A DNA stretch of 64,000 nucleotides from Nannochloropsis oceanica. Taxonomy: Eukaryota; Sar; Eustigmatophyceae; Eustigmatales; Monodopsidaceae. The position numbers and the translations under genes are program-made. Under the pieces are notes generated by a model. The model ran no database searches, was not told where the DNA came from, and saw nothing but the letters and a program-made list of their open reading frames with translations. Below are positions 1 through 11,202 of this stretch, in pieces. Every line of letters begins with the position of its first letter. Position 1 is the first letter of the stretch. The stretch spans positions 507,501-571,500 of the forward strand of contig CP038106.1 in assembly GCA_004519485.1 (NCBI GenBank), given 5' to 3'.

Positions 1-2
1 TC

Positions 3-1955
3 CTCCTTGGGAGCAGCAGCAGTAGTAGCAAGATTGAAGGTGGATTTGGCTACAGCGATGGTGGGAGTAACACAGGTGTGGGAAGGAGGGCTGGAGGTCC
101 ACCTCGTTCCCCCTCCCGGGGTTTCTGGGATCGTTTCTCCTCCAGTCTCCGTTCCGACTCCCTCCCTCATTTCCTGCCTCCTGCACACCAGCACCTCCTC
201 CACGGCATTATTTCGGACAGAACACGTGCTCCCACTACTGCTGCTGCTACAGGAGCTGCTGCAGCTGCCACACCTGTCGTTGGAACGGTGACTCGTTCTA
301 GGCACAGTACCAGCATTCGCCACGACTGTAGCTGGAGCAGTAACAGCAGCAGCACTAGTAGCACTAGCGACTTAGTGGAAGGAGAGGAACGAGATTCCGA
401 CGGTCTCGTGGCCCTCACCACGGCCTCCCAACTCTGCCTGTCCCTGTGGCCCCCCTCCATGTCCTCCATGTCCTCCTCTTCCTCAAGCACCCCGTCCTCC
501 CTCCTCTCCATCCTTTATTCCTTGGGCGCTGTCCTCCCTCATGTTCACACGCTGGGCCCTACCAAGGTAATAGCAGCATTAAGAGTCTCTCGCTGTCTCC
601 TCATTTCATGCCCCGCCGAAACCCGGCGGACATTACTCGTGAATGGAGAGGGAGGGAGGCCGGAAGGGGTCGAGGTGGCAATGGAGGGAGAGGGAGTTGG
701 GGAAGGTGGGTCTGCTGCTGGTGCAACTAGTGATGCTGCTGCTGCCACGTGTTCTCTTCTGGGACGATTTCAAGGATCGAAGATAAAGCCGGAGTTGCTG
801 CTTTGGGCGGCGGAGGGAGGGAGGAAGGGAGTGACGGAGGGTGGGCGACACAGCAGCAGTTGTAACAACAGTAGCAGAGGTGTTACATGTAGCAACAACA
901 GAAGTGGTAGCAGAGGTCCTCCTCCCTTTCTAGGTCAGCTTATGGGTTTCATCGACTACCTAGGGAAACAGTGGAGGGAAATTGTTTCCCCCTCCTTCTC
1001 CCCTTCCAACAGCAGCAACGACAACGGCAGCAGCGGCAACATGCCCGTTGCTCCTTCTATCTCTCCCCTACTCTTCCGCATGACCACGGAGGCCCTCGCC
1101 ACCCTCCTCGTTCTCGCACAAGACCATACCTTCTCTCCCTCCTCCCTTCCTCCCTCCTTCTCCTCCTCCTCCTCCCGCTGCTGGGCTAGCACCTGGCTCT
1201 CTGGCCCCTCTCTTCCCTTTTTGCTGGACGGAGCCTTGCGAATTAGAGACGTCGAGTTGGTTGATTTGTGTATCCAATTGCTTCATTGTCTCTCTCAGTC
1301 CTCGGGGGCATTTTTTGACCAGATGGCAAAGTTGAGAGGGGGGGGATTTCTGCCAGAGGTGGCTTGTCGCGTGCTGGATTGGCATTTGGAGGTCAGAATC
1401 AAGGAAGAGGAAGGGAGGCAGGGGGGGAGGGCAGAAAAGGTGGGGCGGTCAAACTCGCGCTCCTTCTCATACGGGAAGGACGTTCACCGTCTATGCCTAC
1501 GTCTTATTCGCCTACTCTCTCGAGTCTGTGCGTCTTATGGCACCACGGGCGTGCACCTGTTCCTCCGTATACCCCTTCGTGGCCCGCCTGGGACGAATGA
1601 CAACGGTAGCAGCTACAGCGACAGCTACAGGAACAACGAGGGAGGGAAAAAGAGCGGTGACCGTCTCCTCCCCCGACTCGTCAGGACGGTGCACCAAGAA
1701 GTGGAAGGCCTGCTGACCCGGAGGGGGCAGGGCGGGGTGCGTTTACGGCGAATGCTGGCACGAGAGAGCTTTGCCCTCTTGTCCTTATTGAGTGCCAATC
1801 ATCCAGGGGGGGTAATCGCCGGCCTTAACGGATCAGGATGCAGGTGGACGTTGGAAGCTGTTAATTTTCGGCTGATGAACCGGCTGGTGGAGGGGCTGGA
1901 GGACTTAATGGAGGATGCAGAAAACCTTTCTTGCCTTCCCATGTCTGACCTCTGA
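3..1955 (+). CDS. Unrecognised helical protein, 5' end outside window
   Basis: The reading frame is open from the left edge (position 3) to a TGA at 1953-1955, so the start codon or upstream exons lie outside the window. About 650 residues are visible. The first 130 or so and several later stretches are Ser/Gly/Asn-rich low complexity. Between them are Leu-rich helical blocks, for example around 1230-1380 and 1690-1920, which resemble an alpha-solenoid or armadillo-like scaffold. I recognise no catalytic motif and no membrane segment. The end is convergent with the light-harvesting gene 570 bp away. That the protein is real is supported by the long open frame and by alternation of conserved-looking helices with low complexity. 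The function is unknown. Confidence 0.6.
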   Translation, partial: LLGSSSSSSKIEGGFGYSDGGSNTGVGRRAGGPPRSPSRGFWDRFSSSLRSDSLPHFLPPAHQHLLHGIISDRTRAPTTAAATGAAAAATPVVGTVTRSRHSTSIRHDCSWSSNSSSTSSTSDLVEGEERDSDGLVALTTASQLCLSLWPPSMSSMSSSSSSTPSSLLSILYSLGAVLPHVHTLGPTKVIAALRVSRCLLISCPAETRRTLLVNGEGGRPEGVEVAMEGEGVGEGGSAAGATSDAAAATCSLLGRFQGSKIKPELLLWAAEGGRKGVTEGGRHSSSCNNSSRGVTCSNNRSGSRGPPPFLGQLMGFIDYLGKQWREIVSPSFSPSNSSNDNGSSGNMPVAPSISPLLFRMTTEALATLLVLAQDHTFSPSSLPPSFSSSSSRCWASTWLSGPSLPFLLDGALRIRDVELVDLCIQLLHCLSQSSGAFFDQMAKLRGGGFLPEVACRVLDWHLEVRIKEEEGRQGGRAEKVGRSNSRSFSYGKDVHRLCLRLIRLLSRVCASYGTTGVHLFLRIPLRGPPGTNDNGSSYSDSYRNNEGGKKSGDRLLPRLVRTVHQEVEGLLTRRGQGGVRLRRMLARESFALLSLLSANHPGGVIAGLNGSGCRWTLEAVNFRLMNRLVEGLEDLMEDAENLSCLPMSDL

Positions 1956-2528
1956 CCTGATTAAGACCCGGCCGGCGTATTGGATGGCGTTACATTTATT
2001 GCGGTGCGCTTCGCTTCGATATGCATGGCCTTGTGCTCGCTCCTTTCGCCTCTTCTTTCGCTATCCAAGACGCGTCTGCAACTGCTGTGAACATAACATG
2101 AAGAGGAAACGTGTCCGATGGACAAGGTAGAAAAATAATACAAAAGGAAACAAAGAAGTACATGTCTCCATTGGTTTTGAGACCACAACAATTACACCAC
2201 CTCAACATACAAAAACAAACCACCAAAAATCCTCTTTTTTTTCCTTTCGCTTTCGTTTCATTTCCGTCTGCTTCTACTACATCTGCTGCTGCTTAGTGTA
2301 AATAAAATGAGGGCCGCACGCGCACCTCTCCCACCTAGAGGGATTCAAACCAGAAGGCTCTCTTTGTACGGCTCTTCTTCCTCTCCTTCGCCTCTCATCC
2401 CACATCATACCACACCAACCCCGCGACAGTGATGGTAGTTTCCGTCTCCCCCTCTCCTGCCTTCTTCCCCCCACTCCTCGAAGAGATTGGCCTCAGCACA
2501 GCAAAGCTATCAGACAGCAAGGCAACGC
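1956..2528. other. Convergent intergenic region (573 bp)
   Basis: Holds the 3' flanks of the left-edge gene and the light-harvesting gene. There is an AATAAA at 2301-2306 on the plus strand. Pyrimidine-rich tracts occur at about 2230-2260 and 2380-2470. I see no gene here. Confidence 0.5.
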
Positions 2529-3149
2529 TTAGAACATACCCTGCCCATCGCCGAACGGAGAGTAGTGTCCCTCCAGCAGCTGCTCAATAGGACCTTGGCC
2601 CGTCAGCTTTTCCTGCACGAACTGGCCAATGATCGCCATCATCGCAAGCCGACCGTTCTTCAATTCCTTCAGCTGGAGAGCGGCGAAGTCATCGGCGTCG
2701 TCGGGGATGAAAGCAGCGCCAAACCCAACATCACCAGGGGCACGGTTAGCGGTATCCTGCTTGCCGATGGTCAGTTCGATGGCGCCCAGGGTGAGGAAGA
2801 TTTGCCAGAAGGCCACGGGGCGCTCATTGAAGACTTGGGAGAGAGCGGCCAAGGGGCGGGGGTTGGAGAAGACCTCGTCGGGCAGGTGGTAGAAGGACTG
2901 GACGAGGGTGCCCAGGCACGCCAACATGGCAACTCGGCCATGCTTGAGCTCGATCAAACGGGAGCGGTACAGGGAGGCCTCATCCTTGGCAAGGCCCAGC
3001 GGGTCAAACACACCGCCCGTCTCCACATCCGAGCCAATCATCTCGTTCACCGCCATGCGCATGCTGCGGCCGCGGGACATGCGAGGGGCAGACGGCATAA
3101 AAGCCGTGGACACGCCGAGGAGGGCGAGGAAGGCAAAAGCAGTCTTCAT
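2529..3149 (-). CDS. Light-harvesting chlorophyll a-binding protein, FCP/VCP type
   Basis: A 206-residue thylakoid antenna protein. The start chosen is the ATG at 3147-3149 because it opens directly on a signal peptide (residues 1-16, MKTAFAFLALLGVSTA) followed by F17, the phenylalanine that marks plastid import in red-lineage secondary plastids. An upstream in-frame extension to 3335 would bury that signal. Three membrane helices are visible. Helix 1 (about 61-87) carries E67, H70 and R72 of the ELKHGR chlorophyll-binding motif. The middle helix (about 111-130) contains AIELTIGK. Helix 3 (about 158-182) carries the matching KELKNGRLAMMA motif. This pattern is that of the fucoxanthin/violaxanthin chlorophyll a protein family. 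The exact subfamily (Lhcf, Lhcr, Lhcx) is not decided. It is divergent from the FUSC-type transporter. Confidence 0.95.
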   Translation of the reverse strand: MKTAFAFLALLGVSTAFMPSAPRMSRGRSMRMAVNEMIGSDVETGGVFDPLGLAKDEASLYRSRLIELKHGRVAMLACLGTLVQSFYHLPDEVFSNPRPLAALSQVFNERPVAFWQIFLTLGAIELTIGKQDTANRAPGDVGFGAAFIPDDADDFAALQLKELKNGRLAMMAIIGQFVQEKLTGQGPIEQLLEGHYSPFGDGQGMF

Positions 3150-3574
3150 ATTATGCGGGTGGAAGCGAGATCTGAAGGTGAGATGTGAAAGGGAAGGAGG
3201 GAGGAGGAAGGGGAAGATGAGCGAGCGTGAGAAAGAGCAGCGCATGGGCTTCGACAGGATCAGGGGATGTCGTGTGCGAGACCCCCTAGCCAAGAGGCTC
3301 GACCACACGTTCGTGGCCGGCCAAAAAATGACCAAAGAAAGAGGCTCCTGTCACACCTTACACACACTGCCATGGCTTGCTGAGGAGAAAGAGCGCACGG
3401 CCGGATGGAAGGATTTCATCAACCAGGCACGTCAAGTTCATATCCTCTCATCCTTTCGAGGCCAGAGCCTTCCTCCCCTACCAAATGTCTCCCCCAGCCC
3501 AAATGGGCATACGTGTCGTTTGCTTCCTCAATGAAATCTCACCCCACGCAACTCTTCACTGCACACAACACAGC
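3150..3574. promoter_or_regulatory. Divergent promoter interval, LHC / FUSC-type transporter
   Basis: 425 bp between two opposed start codons, so it must hold both promoters and 5' leaders. I see no convincing TATA box. The LHC side is purine-rich on the plus strand (about 3170-3240). Assignment rests on gene arrangement only. Confidence 0.4.
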
Positions 3575-6500
3575 ATGGCGGACGGAGAGGACGATGACGC
3601 CGCCATCAATTTGTGCAGAACGACACCACTCTTTCCATCATCTTGCGTCAAAGCCAACGTCTCCTTTGCGCCTCCCCAGCCTCCCCAACAGCCTTCCGAT
3701 AATCCCACCCCTACTGCCCGTGACGCTAATTCCGGAAACGAGAATCGTGACGACATCGAGGCAGGCAATGGTACCAGTCACAGGCGACCCTCTTTGCCTC
3801 CCTTGAACTTAGGCACCACCTCGTCCTCCGCCACGTCATACTTCAAGCACTCCCCAAAGGCCCGGAGCATCAGCAACTATTTGAACCGTGAGGCAACAAT
3901 TCTCCGGAGCTCGGTCAAGCAAGTCTTGCGCTGGCGGAAAAGATTTTCAGGCCCTAGTGACGTCAAGCCGGGTGTGCGGGCGTTCCACAACAAATTGCTC
4001 AATGCCTCCCGGCCGGCCTTGGCGTGCTTTCTGGCCACAGGTATTTCCATGGTCTACCCATGGTCGAATAACGTCACGTGGTTCTCCATCACATTGAGCA
4101 TATCAGGTACATTCGACTTAATTTTATCATGGGTAAAATAGTGAGAGTGTTAACAAGCTGTGACTTTTGTTCGGCTCGAATTTCCTCCTTTCTCGTTTGT
4201 CCGAGGATCTTGTAAACTGAAGTGTCAGCGAGCTTACTTTTCTTTAGTCGTCCTCATCATTCCCGGTCACTTACACCACGATCATTCATGTATCTGGCTC
4301 GTTAATCAAGTTTTAAACTAAAATATCATGTCGCTCTTCCCTATCCCTCCCTTCTCCATCTCTCTGATAGGCGTCGGCCGCAACCTGGGCCACACTGTCG
4401 AAGGTATCCGGCAGCAATGGCTTGGTACAATCGTCGCCATTCCCCTGTGCTTTTTCCTCAAGCTTTTTGCCTTTTCCAAGCTTTTTACAGCTATAATGGT
4501 TCTTCTGGTTAGTGTGCTGGTGGCAGGCACGAGCACTCTGTCGGAAGCAGCCAAAAAGTTGTGTCTTATTTTCATAACTTGGGACGTGCTAGTTCCCCTC
4601 GTTGCACCAAGTGTAACCATCGAGAACCTCATGAAGGATCTTCTCAAGGCTGTTTTAGGCGCAAATATTGTTTGCTTCTTCGTCATGTTGTGCCCTGTCC
4701 CTCATCTTGCCGTCTTGTTATGTCGCTGGCGTTTGGAGGAGCTACAGGAGGTCCTCGGTCGGTTTCTCGAGGATGCAGCTGACTCCTTCTGCTTGCAAGA
4801 TGACTCAGGCTTGCATGACTTGGAGGATGTTATTGACGAAGCTGCTGCCTTAGTAAGGGATGCGCGTGCCTTGCTCCCTGACGTGAGTTTTGAGTTGGCA
4901 CTGTTGGGGTGTGGATGTGCGAGGGCAAGGGGAAGAAGGGTGTATGAGATGGTGGTGCAGTACTTAGGAGTGCTTGAAGGTCAGCTGGAGAATTGCAGGG
5001 GGATGGCGGTCGCCTTGTCGGACATGTTTCCAAACGCGACGCATTCTGAATTCGTAAGGGCGATGCGCCCGCCTTTATTGGCTTTGGTGCTGGAGAGTAA
5101 GATTGTGTTGGAGGGGACTTGTCATCATGTATGTGCGGGGTTGCACGGGTGGGCCCCTTGGGGACAGTGGCGATGCCGAAGGAGGAAGCAGCAGATAAGA
5201 AGGCGTTCGGACAATTGTATGATGATGAGAGATGAAGATGGGAGGGAAAGAAGACCGAGTCTCGATGGAAGTGATGATGATGAGAATGGGCTTGGGCTTG
5301 GACCACGAAAGCACCAGCACCAGCACCAGCACCAGCAGGATCAGCAGTCTCAGCGGCACCAGCAGCACCAGCAGCACCAGCAGCAGCTGTATCAGCAAGA
5401 GACTTATAGCGGGGGTGAGAGGAGACGTCGTCGCCCAAGCGTTGACGGTGAGGATTACGATGAAACGGGGCCGATAAGACAACAGCAGCAACACCACCAC
5501 CACCACCAGCAACGCCGTCGTGGTCTGTCGAAGCTTGGCGATACTGATGGTTTGGAGGGGTATTGCGAGAGGGAGGAATATGGTGACGATGACGAGGGTT
5601 ATGGTCTGCCTGCTGAGTTGTTTTTGCCGCCCAAGGTGGCCTTGGCCCGGGTCCTCCATGAGCTTCTTAAGACACGCATGCGAGTAGTTTATGGTGTGGA
5701 GCTGAAGGCCAAGGCACAAACAGACCCACAAATGATGAGCGCGTACGGCACCATTTGTCCCTCTTCCTCTTCTTTATTGACCCATCGTCGCAAGAGCCGA
5801 AGTCTCAGCATAGATAGCTTCGCCTTGACTTCTCCTACTTCTATAGTTTTTGAGCGCTCCACCTCCGCAGCCGCAGCAGCCGAGCGTTTCCAAAAGGAAT
5901 CCGCGCGGGTGGGGTATATGAATTTGTTGCCCCGCAACGCATTTGTTTTAGACCTAAAGCTCTTCATCGAGGCCTTCGACGTGCACAAGGCCCTCTGTGG
6001 ATCTCATTCCACGGCCCTTCTCCAACCAGCGCAATCACCATCAACATTATCCTCGCACGCAGCAGCAGGAGCAACAGCAGAAACAATAAAAACAGGGGCA
6101 ACAACAACCATAGCTACAGCCCGCTCGCGACATTGTCCATCGTGCGCCTCCCTCCCTGAGCGGCTGTATCATGGCATTTACCGAGGCCCCGGTCGTGGGT
6201 TAAAATCCTGGCGACAGCCTCTCAAGGTAGGATTGGCAATTCTCCTTTCAAGCATTGTTGTACTGGTAGATGATAAGCACCTTGGCCTACAAACTATTTG
6301 GTGTCCCATAACCGTTGCCCAAACAATGAGCAGCCACCCTTCCTCCGCGTTCAAAAGCGGGGCCAATCGTGTACAAGGCACCGTGCTCGGCGCCGTCATG
6401 GGCATGGCAGTCACTACCTGGGCTCCTATCCACAACAAGGCCTTAATCGTACTCGTTCTCACCTTGTGGGTGTTCATCTGTGCTTTCAACCGCGGCTCTC

Positions 6501-8143
6501 CTACCTATGGTGAAGTTGCTGTCTCCGCCGCCTTGACGGCTCCTATAGTGGTGGTTGGTCCTGTGATAGGGTCATCGGGTGCAGTCGTCCGTATCTCGCA
6601 GGTCATTCTGGGAACAGTTATATATGTTGCCGTTGATAACTTGATTTTTCCTACCAGGGCGAAACTGCTTCTGCGCACTGAGTTGTGTACTGCCGTGCAG
6701 AAATTGTTGGGTCTGTGTAAGGATGGTTTGGCAACGTTTCGGGTGGGGATGGAATTGGGGCGTGAAGCCAGTTTTCTGAGTGGTTCTCATGATGGGATAA
6801 GTAGTGGTGGTGGCAGTGGTGGCACTGCCGGCAGTGATCGGGGTGGTGGCAATGGTTTTGCTGGGAGTGGGTTGGGAATGAATGGAACCAGCAGGAGCAC
6901 GAGCACCTGTACCACCAGCAGTAAAGTAGCGGTCAAGACAGCAGCAGTGAAGGAAGGTTGGAATGTCCAGAGCGCGGTTGAAAATGCAACAGCAGCAGCA
7001 GCAACAACACCAAGGGAGGGCATGACAACCGCGACGGCCAAAAAAAAAGGAACGGGCACTGAGGGCCCCGCGGCATCAACGGTTGCTCATACTTCAGCTA
7101 CATCTGCTACCTCTGGAGGTGCGCCAGGGCTGCCGTCGTTCCACAGTACCAACCGCTCCCCCCTCTCCCCCCCTTCCGCATGCGCGCCCCGCACTCCCAT
7201 CATTCCTCCCAACCAAGTGAACAACACCTACACCTACCACGCAAGCGCCCGTCTGGCCGCTGCCGTCGGCGCAGCCAAGAAGCGAGTCCGTCGAGATTCT
7301 GTAGCCATCAGCCAGGCTCTGGTGAAAGAGACATTATACATCTCGCTTGCGTCAGACGAACCGGAGTTGTGGCATAAGCCTTTTCAACGTGAAGCGTATT
7401 TGAAAGTACATGCAATTCAGTTGAGAATGCATCGGTACTTATTGATGCTTCATCGTTCGGCAGCTTCTTTCCCCGAAGAGTTAGCGGAGTGGGATCAGGA
7501 TATGTTGAGGGCTTACGAGTCGATTATTTTAAGGTTACAACGAACGGTGGAAGCAGTTTTTGTAGAGGCCTTGGCGAGACTACAATTGTTGAGGAGCGCG
7601 CAAGGGAGGGTTGGTGGGAGAGGATTAAAGGGGAGAATTAGTACGGGGTGTCGTGAGAGCGCGGATGGGGTGAATATATTTCAGATTCGGGAAGGTGAGA
7701 AGAGGGGACGGGGAGGGAGGCGGCATAGACGGGTAGCTTTTTTCGGCCATTTATCAATTCTTTTTTGTTTAAACGTGTGCAATATATGTTTTCATTCATC
7801 TTTAAATAGCGCAAACTAGTATGACTGACATTTTACTCTTTTACTCCTCTCCTTCTCCTTTTCTCCTCCCGGCCCTTCATCTGCAACAGAATTCCGCGAC
7901 ATTCAAGATACAATTGATGGCCTCGTAACCGAGTACTTCTCCCGCGACCCCGTCCTCACAAGTCTCAACTTCATTGTTCCGTTGAACGGCATGATTTACT
8001 CAACTCGTAAAATGTCCACGGAATGCGTGAAATTCGTGCAGGCCGTGCGAGAGTTAATGCTCCGTGAGGGGAAAATTGGGAAAGGAGCAGCGATGGCGGC
8101 GGCGGCAGAAGTTCTGGTGCCGGGGGGGGAAGACGTGTCTTGA
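3575..8143 (+). CDS. FUSC-family membrane transporter (aromatic acid exporter / ALMT-like)
   Basis: Three exons: 3575-4106, 4371-7694 and 7890-8143. Both introns are phase 1 with GT..AG ends (GTACAT..ATAG and GTGAGA..ACAG). The joined product is 1369 residues. It has the two-halved layout of the fusaric-acid-resistance family. An N-terminal membrane block runs from about residue 140 to 270. A cytosolic region carries a His/Gln-rich insert at about 489-557. A second membrane block at about 787-940 starts with KVGLAILLSSIVVLVDD and contains repeated short helices with conserved Asn-Arg and Gly residues. A Ser/Gly/Thr-rich linker (about 977-1134) precedes a helical C-terminal domain. Exon 3 restores that domain (FIVPLNGMIYSTRKM), which supports the splice. 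The family exports organic or aromatic acids; the substrate here is unknown. It is much longer than bacterial members because of the inserts. Confidence 0.85.
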
Positions 8144-9622
8144 GAGAGGCGGAAAAGAGGGAGAGATAGGGGTAATGTGGAGGGGGAAGGACAACAAATG
8201 AGTCGATGTGCATAAACATGTTTATGCTGAGAAATTAGGATCGAAGAGGAAAGTACTTAAACTGCAAATAAAGTATCAAAGGACAACTGCTAGTAAAAAT
8301 TTCAAAACATTTTTTGTCCTTTATGGTCGCTCGGTTACCTTTACAATTGTTTTACGTACAACTCTGTTAGGGTTAGGGTTACACACACATACACTGAAGA
8401 GAGGAAGGAAAGCATACATGTGAAGATCAGAAGGATTCAGTTAAAAGAGGGAACGATAAACGAAGGTTATGCAACCAAAGTAAAAAATTTAGTCCTGACG
8501 GGATTTGATAACGTGTCAAGGTTGCAACATCTCCAAGGATAGTTGTTGGCCCATTGACGACCCGTAGCCCCCTGCTCTGCATCGGGATTCGAACTCTCGC
8601 TCTAATCCTCTCGGTAGAAGGCAGGTGCGATATCCTGCGGGTGGAGAGGAAGTGGTGGGGAATGGGCCTGAATTAGTCCTCCAGTGCCTGTGATCGAAAC
8701 AGGGCTCGTTCGGCGTACAACGGAGAGGATTCGAAACTCACCGCTTTCGCCACAGGACCACATCATTCGGGACGCGCGTGGAGCGCCGAAGCGACTCGGC
8801 TACGTCCCTGAATCAACTCAAATTGGCAAAGGGTTGCATTTATCAATTACCTAAAGAAGACATAGGGTTTTAATATCCTTGCAGGGAAAATATTGGCCTA
8901 AATACGCAATATTTTTTATGAGTTAAATAAATTCCTCTGAATTTATGCACTTGATGTTATGACAGGATTTTGGGGGGCCGTTGGTGCGATCTGAGGTGTG
9001 GTCTGAGGATAAAGTATGTCTTACCCCCGCCGGCCTTGGTGCTTCGCAGCAGACGCAAATTGCTGCCCAAGCTGACGACCTAAAAATGAAATCTTTTTCG
9101 TCTTACATTAAATCTTCTCTCGATATTTACGTGAGTTTTCTATATGCGACAGTAATCCGAAGCTGATTAGGTGTGGCCGATCTCATGTGTTTAGGCCATG
9201 TACACACAAATTAGTGTAAGACACAAAAGCCGAGCGTACCAAGGCATTTAAGTGCTGCCTTGGCATAATTCCTCTTTTTTAGTTGGCCAATATCAGCTTG
9301 TCAGGTTGTCTTTGGAGGGTGGAGCCGGCACAAGTGGAGGATACCAGACGAGAGCGACGAGAGCTCGGAGTCGTTGTTCTGTTATTTGCACACGCATTGT
9401 TACCATCCAATGAGATTCAAATTCTGAGTGGCAGCATACACCTTAAACACGGCAGATATACTCTCACATACTTTCTTTCAACGCGTGGGCCGGTTGTCCT
9501 GGTCCCGGCAGCTTTCTTCGCGATGGAACGCTCCATCACGGGTTACGAGGGGGTAGCCATGATCCACACCCACATCCACGCAAAAACTCACCACCATCCT
9601 CCTCATACCCCTATCGACAGCC
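8144..9622. other. Gene-poor interval (1.48 kb)
   Basis: No convincing coding sequence on either strand. It contains two consecutive TTAGGG units at about 8367-8380, tRNA-like remnants at 8540-8790 and otherwise AT-richer DNA than its neighbours (about 8250-9300). The right end must hold the NBP35 promoter. Confidence 0.4.
8540..8790 (-). repeat. tRNA-like remnants, possible tRNA-derived SINE
   Basis: Read on the minus strand, GTTCGAATCC (8585-8594) matches the box B / T-loop consensus, and a second box-B-like TTTCGAATCC lies at 8729-8738. Upstream of the second (about 8745-8765) is a D-arm-like stretch resembling box A, and about 40 bp upstream of the first is an anticodon-arm-like CTTCTAC. 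None of the segments folds into a full cloverleaf: the T stems mismatch and the acceptor stems do not pair. I read this as decayed tRNA-derived sequence rather than a working tRNA gene. Other copies in the genome would be needed to call it a SINE. Confidence 0.25.
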
Positions 9623-10813
9623 ATGTCCTCCTCGGAAACCTCCACCTCCACAGCTCCACCGCCTGCCGACGCCAACGAGGGCTGTGTCGGCCCCACATCT
9701 GAGCACGCGGGAAAGGCCAACGCCTGCGCGGGGTGCCCGAATCAGAAAGTATGTGCGTCAGGCGAGGCTAAGCGGGTCGACCCTGCACTGGCCGTCGTCC
9801 AAGACAAGCTAGCTCAAGTAAAGCACAAGCTGGTGGTGCTCTCAGGGAAGGGTGGTGTCGGAAAGACGACTTTTGCCTGTCAGCTAGCGTTTAGTCTGGC
9901 GCAGCAGCATGGCTTGCAAGTGGGGTTGTTGGACGTGGATATTTGTGGGCCGAGCGTGCCGCGTGTCATGGGATTGAACGGACAAGAGGTGCACCAAAGT
10001 GCGGCGGGCTGGTCCCCTGTCTACGTAGACGACAATCTAGGAGTCATGTCTATTGGTTTTATGCTCCCTAATCAGGATGATGCTGTCATATGGCGGGGGC
10101 CGCGGAAAAACGGGTTGATCAAACAGTTTTTGACCGATGTAGACTGGGGAGAGTTGGATTATCTTATCATTGACACTCCACCTGGGACGTCTGACGAACA
10201 TCTTTCCATCGTGCAGTATTTGAAGCAAGGGTGTGGGGTGGATGGTGCTGTGGTCGTGACGACGCCACAGGAAGTGGCCATGATGGACGTGCGTAAGGAG
10301 CTGAATTTTTGCAAGAAGACGGGGTTGAGGGTGATAGGGGTTGTGGAAAATATGAGCGGGCTCACTGTTCCTCTGAAAGCCTTGCGGTTTTGGGGCGGAC
10401 CTCTGACAGCTAGCACTGATGATGTGAGTGGCCAAGATACCAGTAGGAACAAGCCAGTGGTGGCGGCCGTGGCACGGGAGGACAAGACAGCCGCAGTGCT
10501 GAAGGCACTTAGGCAGATTGATCATTCCTTGCTCGACTGCCTGGTGGAAGCGGATGTTTTCCCTGCATTTGGTAGTGGACCACAAGGGATGGCCGCGGCA
10601 TTCGATGTTCCTTTTTTGGGAAAATTGCCCTTGGATCCTGATTTGTTGCGGGCCTGTGAGGAAGGTGTGTCGTTGGCCGAGAAGGCGCCTGAGTCCTCGG
10701 CGGTGCTGGCGTTGGAAAATATCGTGCGGGGTGTTTTGGATGGGACTAGGCTAGAGGTAGGGAAGGAGAGGGATGTAGTTGGTGATGGAAAGGGAGGGGA
10801 GGCGCAGCTGTGA
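9623..10813 (+). CDS. NBP35: Cytosolic Fe-S cluster assembly ATPase NBP35/NUBP1
   Basis: A 396-residue scaffold P-loop ATPase of the cytosolic iron-sulfur assembly pathway. The N-terminal cluster ligands follow the NBP35 signature C-x13-C-x2-C-x5-C exactly (C21, C35, C38, C44). The deviant Walker A GKGGVGKT is at 75-82, [11 protein letters not shown] at about 104-114, and the Walker B-like [12 protein letters not shown] at 182-193. The C-terminus keeps [13 protein letters not shown] (about 329-341). One oddity is clear. Directly after VVENMSG (240-246), where the family has the C-terminal CPxC motif, the sequence reads LTVPLKAL and then runs through about 55 extra residues; a lone C306 precedes the VFPAFGSG stretch. 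An in-frame 93-bp intron is conceivable (GTGAGT at 10424, AG at 10516) but its 3' end is weak. Single exon otherwise. Confidence 0.92.
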   Translation: MSSSETSTSTAPPPADANEGCVGPTSEHAGKANACAGCPNQKVCASGEAKRVDPALAVVQDKLAQVKHKLVVLSGKGGVGKTTFACQLAFSLAQQHGLQVGLLDVDICGPSVPRVMGLNGQEVHQSAAGWSPVYVDDNLGVMSIGFMLPNQDDAVIWRGPRKNGLIKQFLTDVDWGELDYLIIDTPPGTSDEHLSIVQYLKQGCGVDGAVVVTTPQEVAMMDVRKELNFCKKTGLRVIGVVENMSGLTVPLKALRFWGGPLTASTDDVSGQDTSRNKPVVAAVAREDKTAAVLKALRQIDHSLLDCLVEADVFPAFGSGPQGMAAAFDVPFLGKLPLDPDLLRACEEGVSLAEKAPESSAVLALENIVRGVLDGTRLEVGKERDVVGDGKGGEAQL

Positions 10814-11202
10814 GGGGTGATGTGTAAAAAGAGGTGGACTGTATTGAGCGTAGTCGTATATGCGCAGGTACGTTGTGAAAGAAATGGTGCGGAAAGAAGA
10901 CGATTTAGATCTAGATTTCGGATTGAAAACTATTCTTTGGCTTGCTATTATCTTGATTTATCGATGCAAAAAAAAGGAATGAACCTCCTCCCAGGCTTTT
11001 CGTATAGTTCGTCCCTTCCGCCGAGATGAACAGCAGCACTGCTAGAAAATTTCGTCAAGCGCAGTGAGCTTTCATTTCTCTCAGAGAGTGTTAAAGAAGA
11101 GCGTAGAAGTAAAACGCTCCATGTGCGATGCATGCATACGTGCTCAATCCAACACATTTGTCCGAATGGTATGTAAGGAGTAGCACTGAATGGAAATGGC
11201 GT
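10814..11202. other. Intergenic DNA 3' of NBP35
   Basis: 389 bp holding the NBP35 3' flank. I see nothing coding. Confidence 0.4.

Noticed and set aside
2487-3188. Long plus-strand frame opposite the light-harvesting gene
   Set aside because: It is the antisense shadow of a clear LHC protein with intact motifs.
5305-5510. CAG/CAC-rich tract as an independent satellite
   Set aside because: It stays in frame inside the FUSC-type transporter and is better described as a His/Gln-rich insert.
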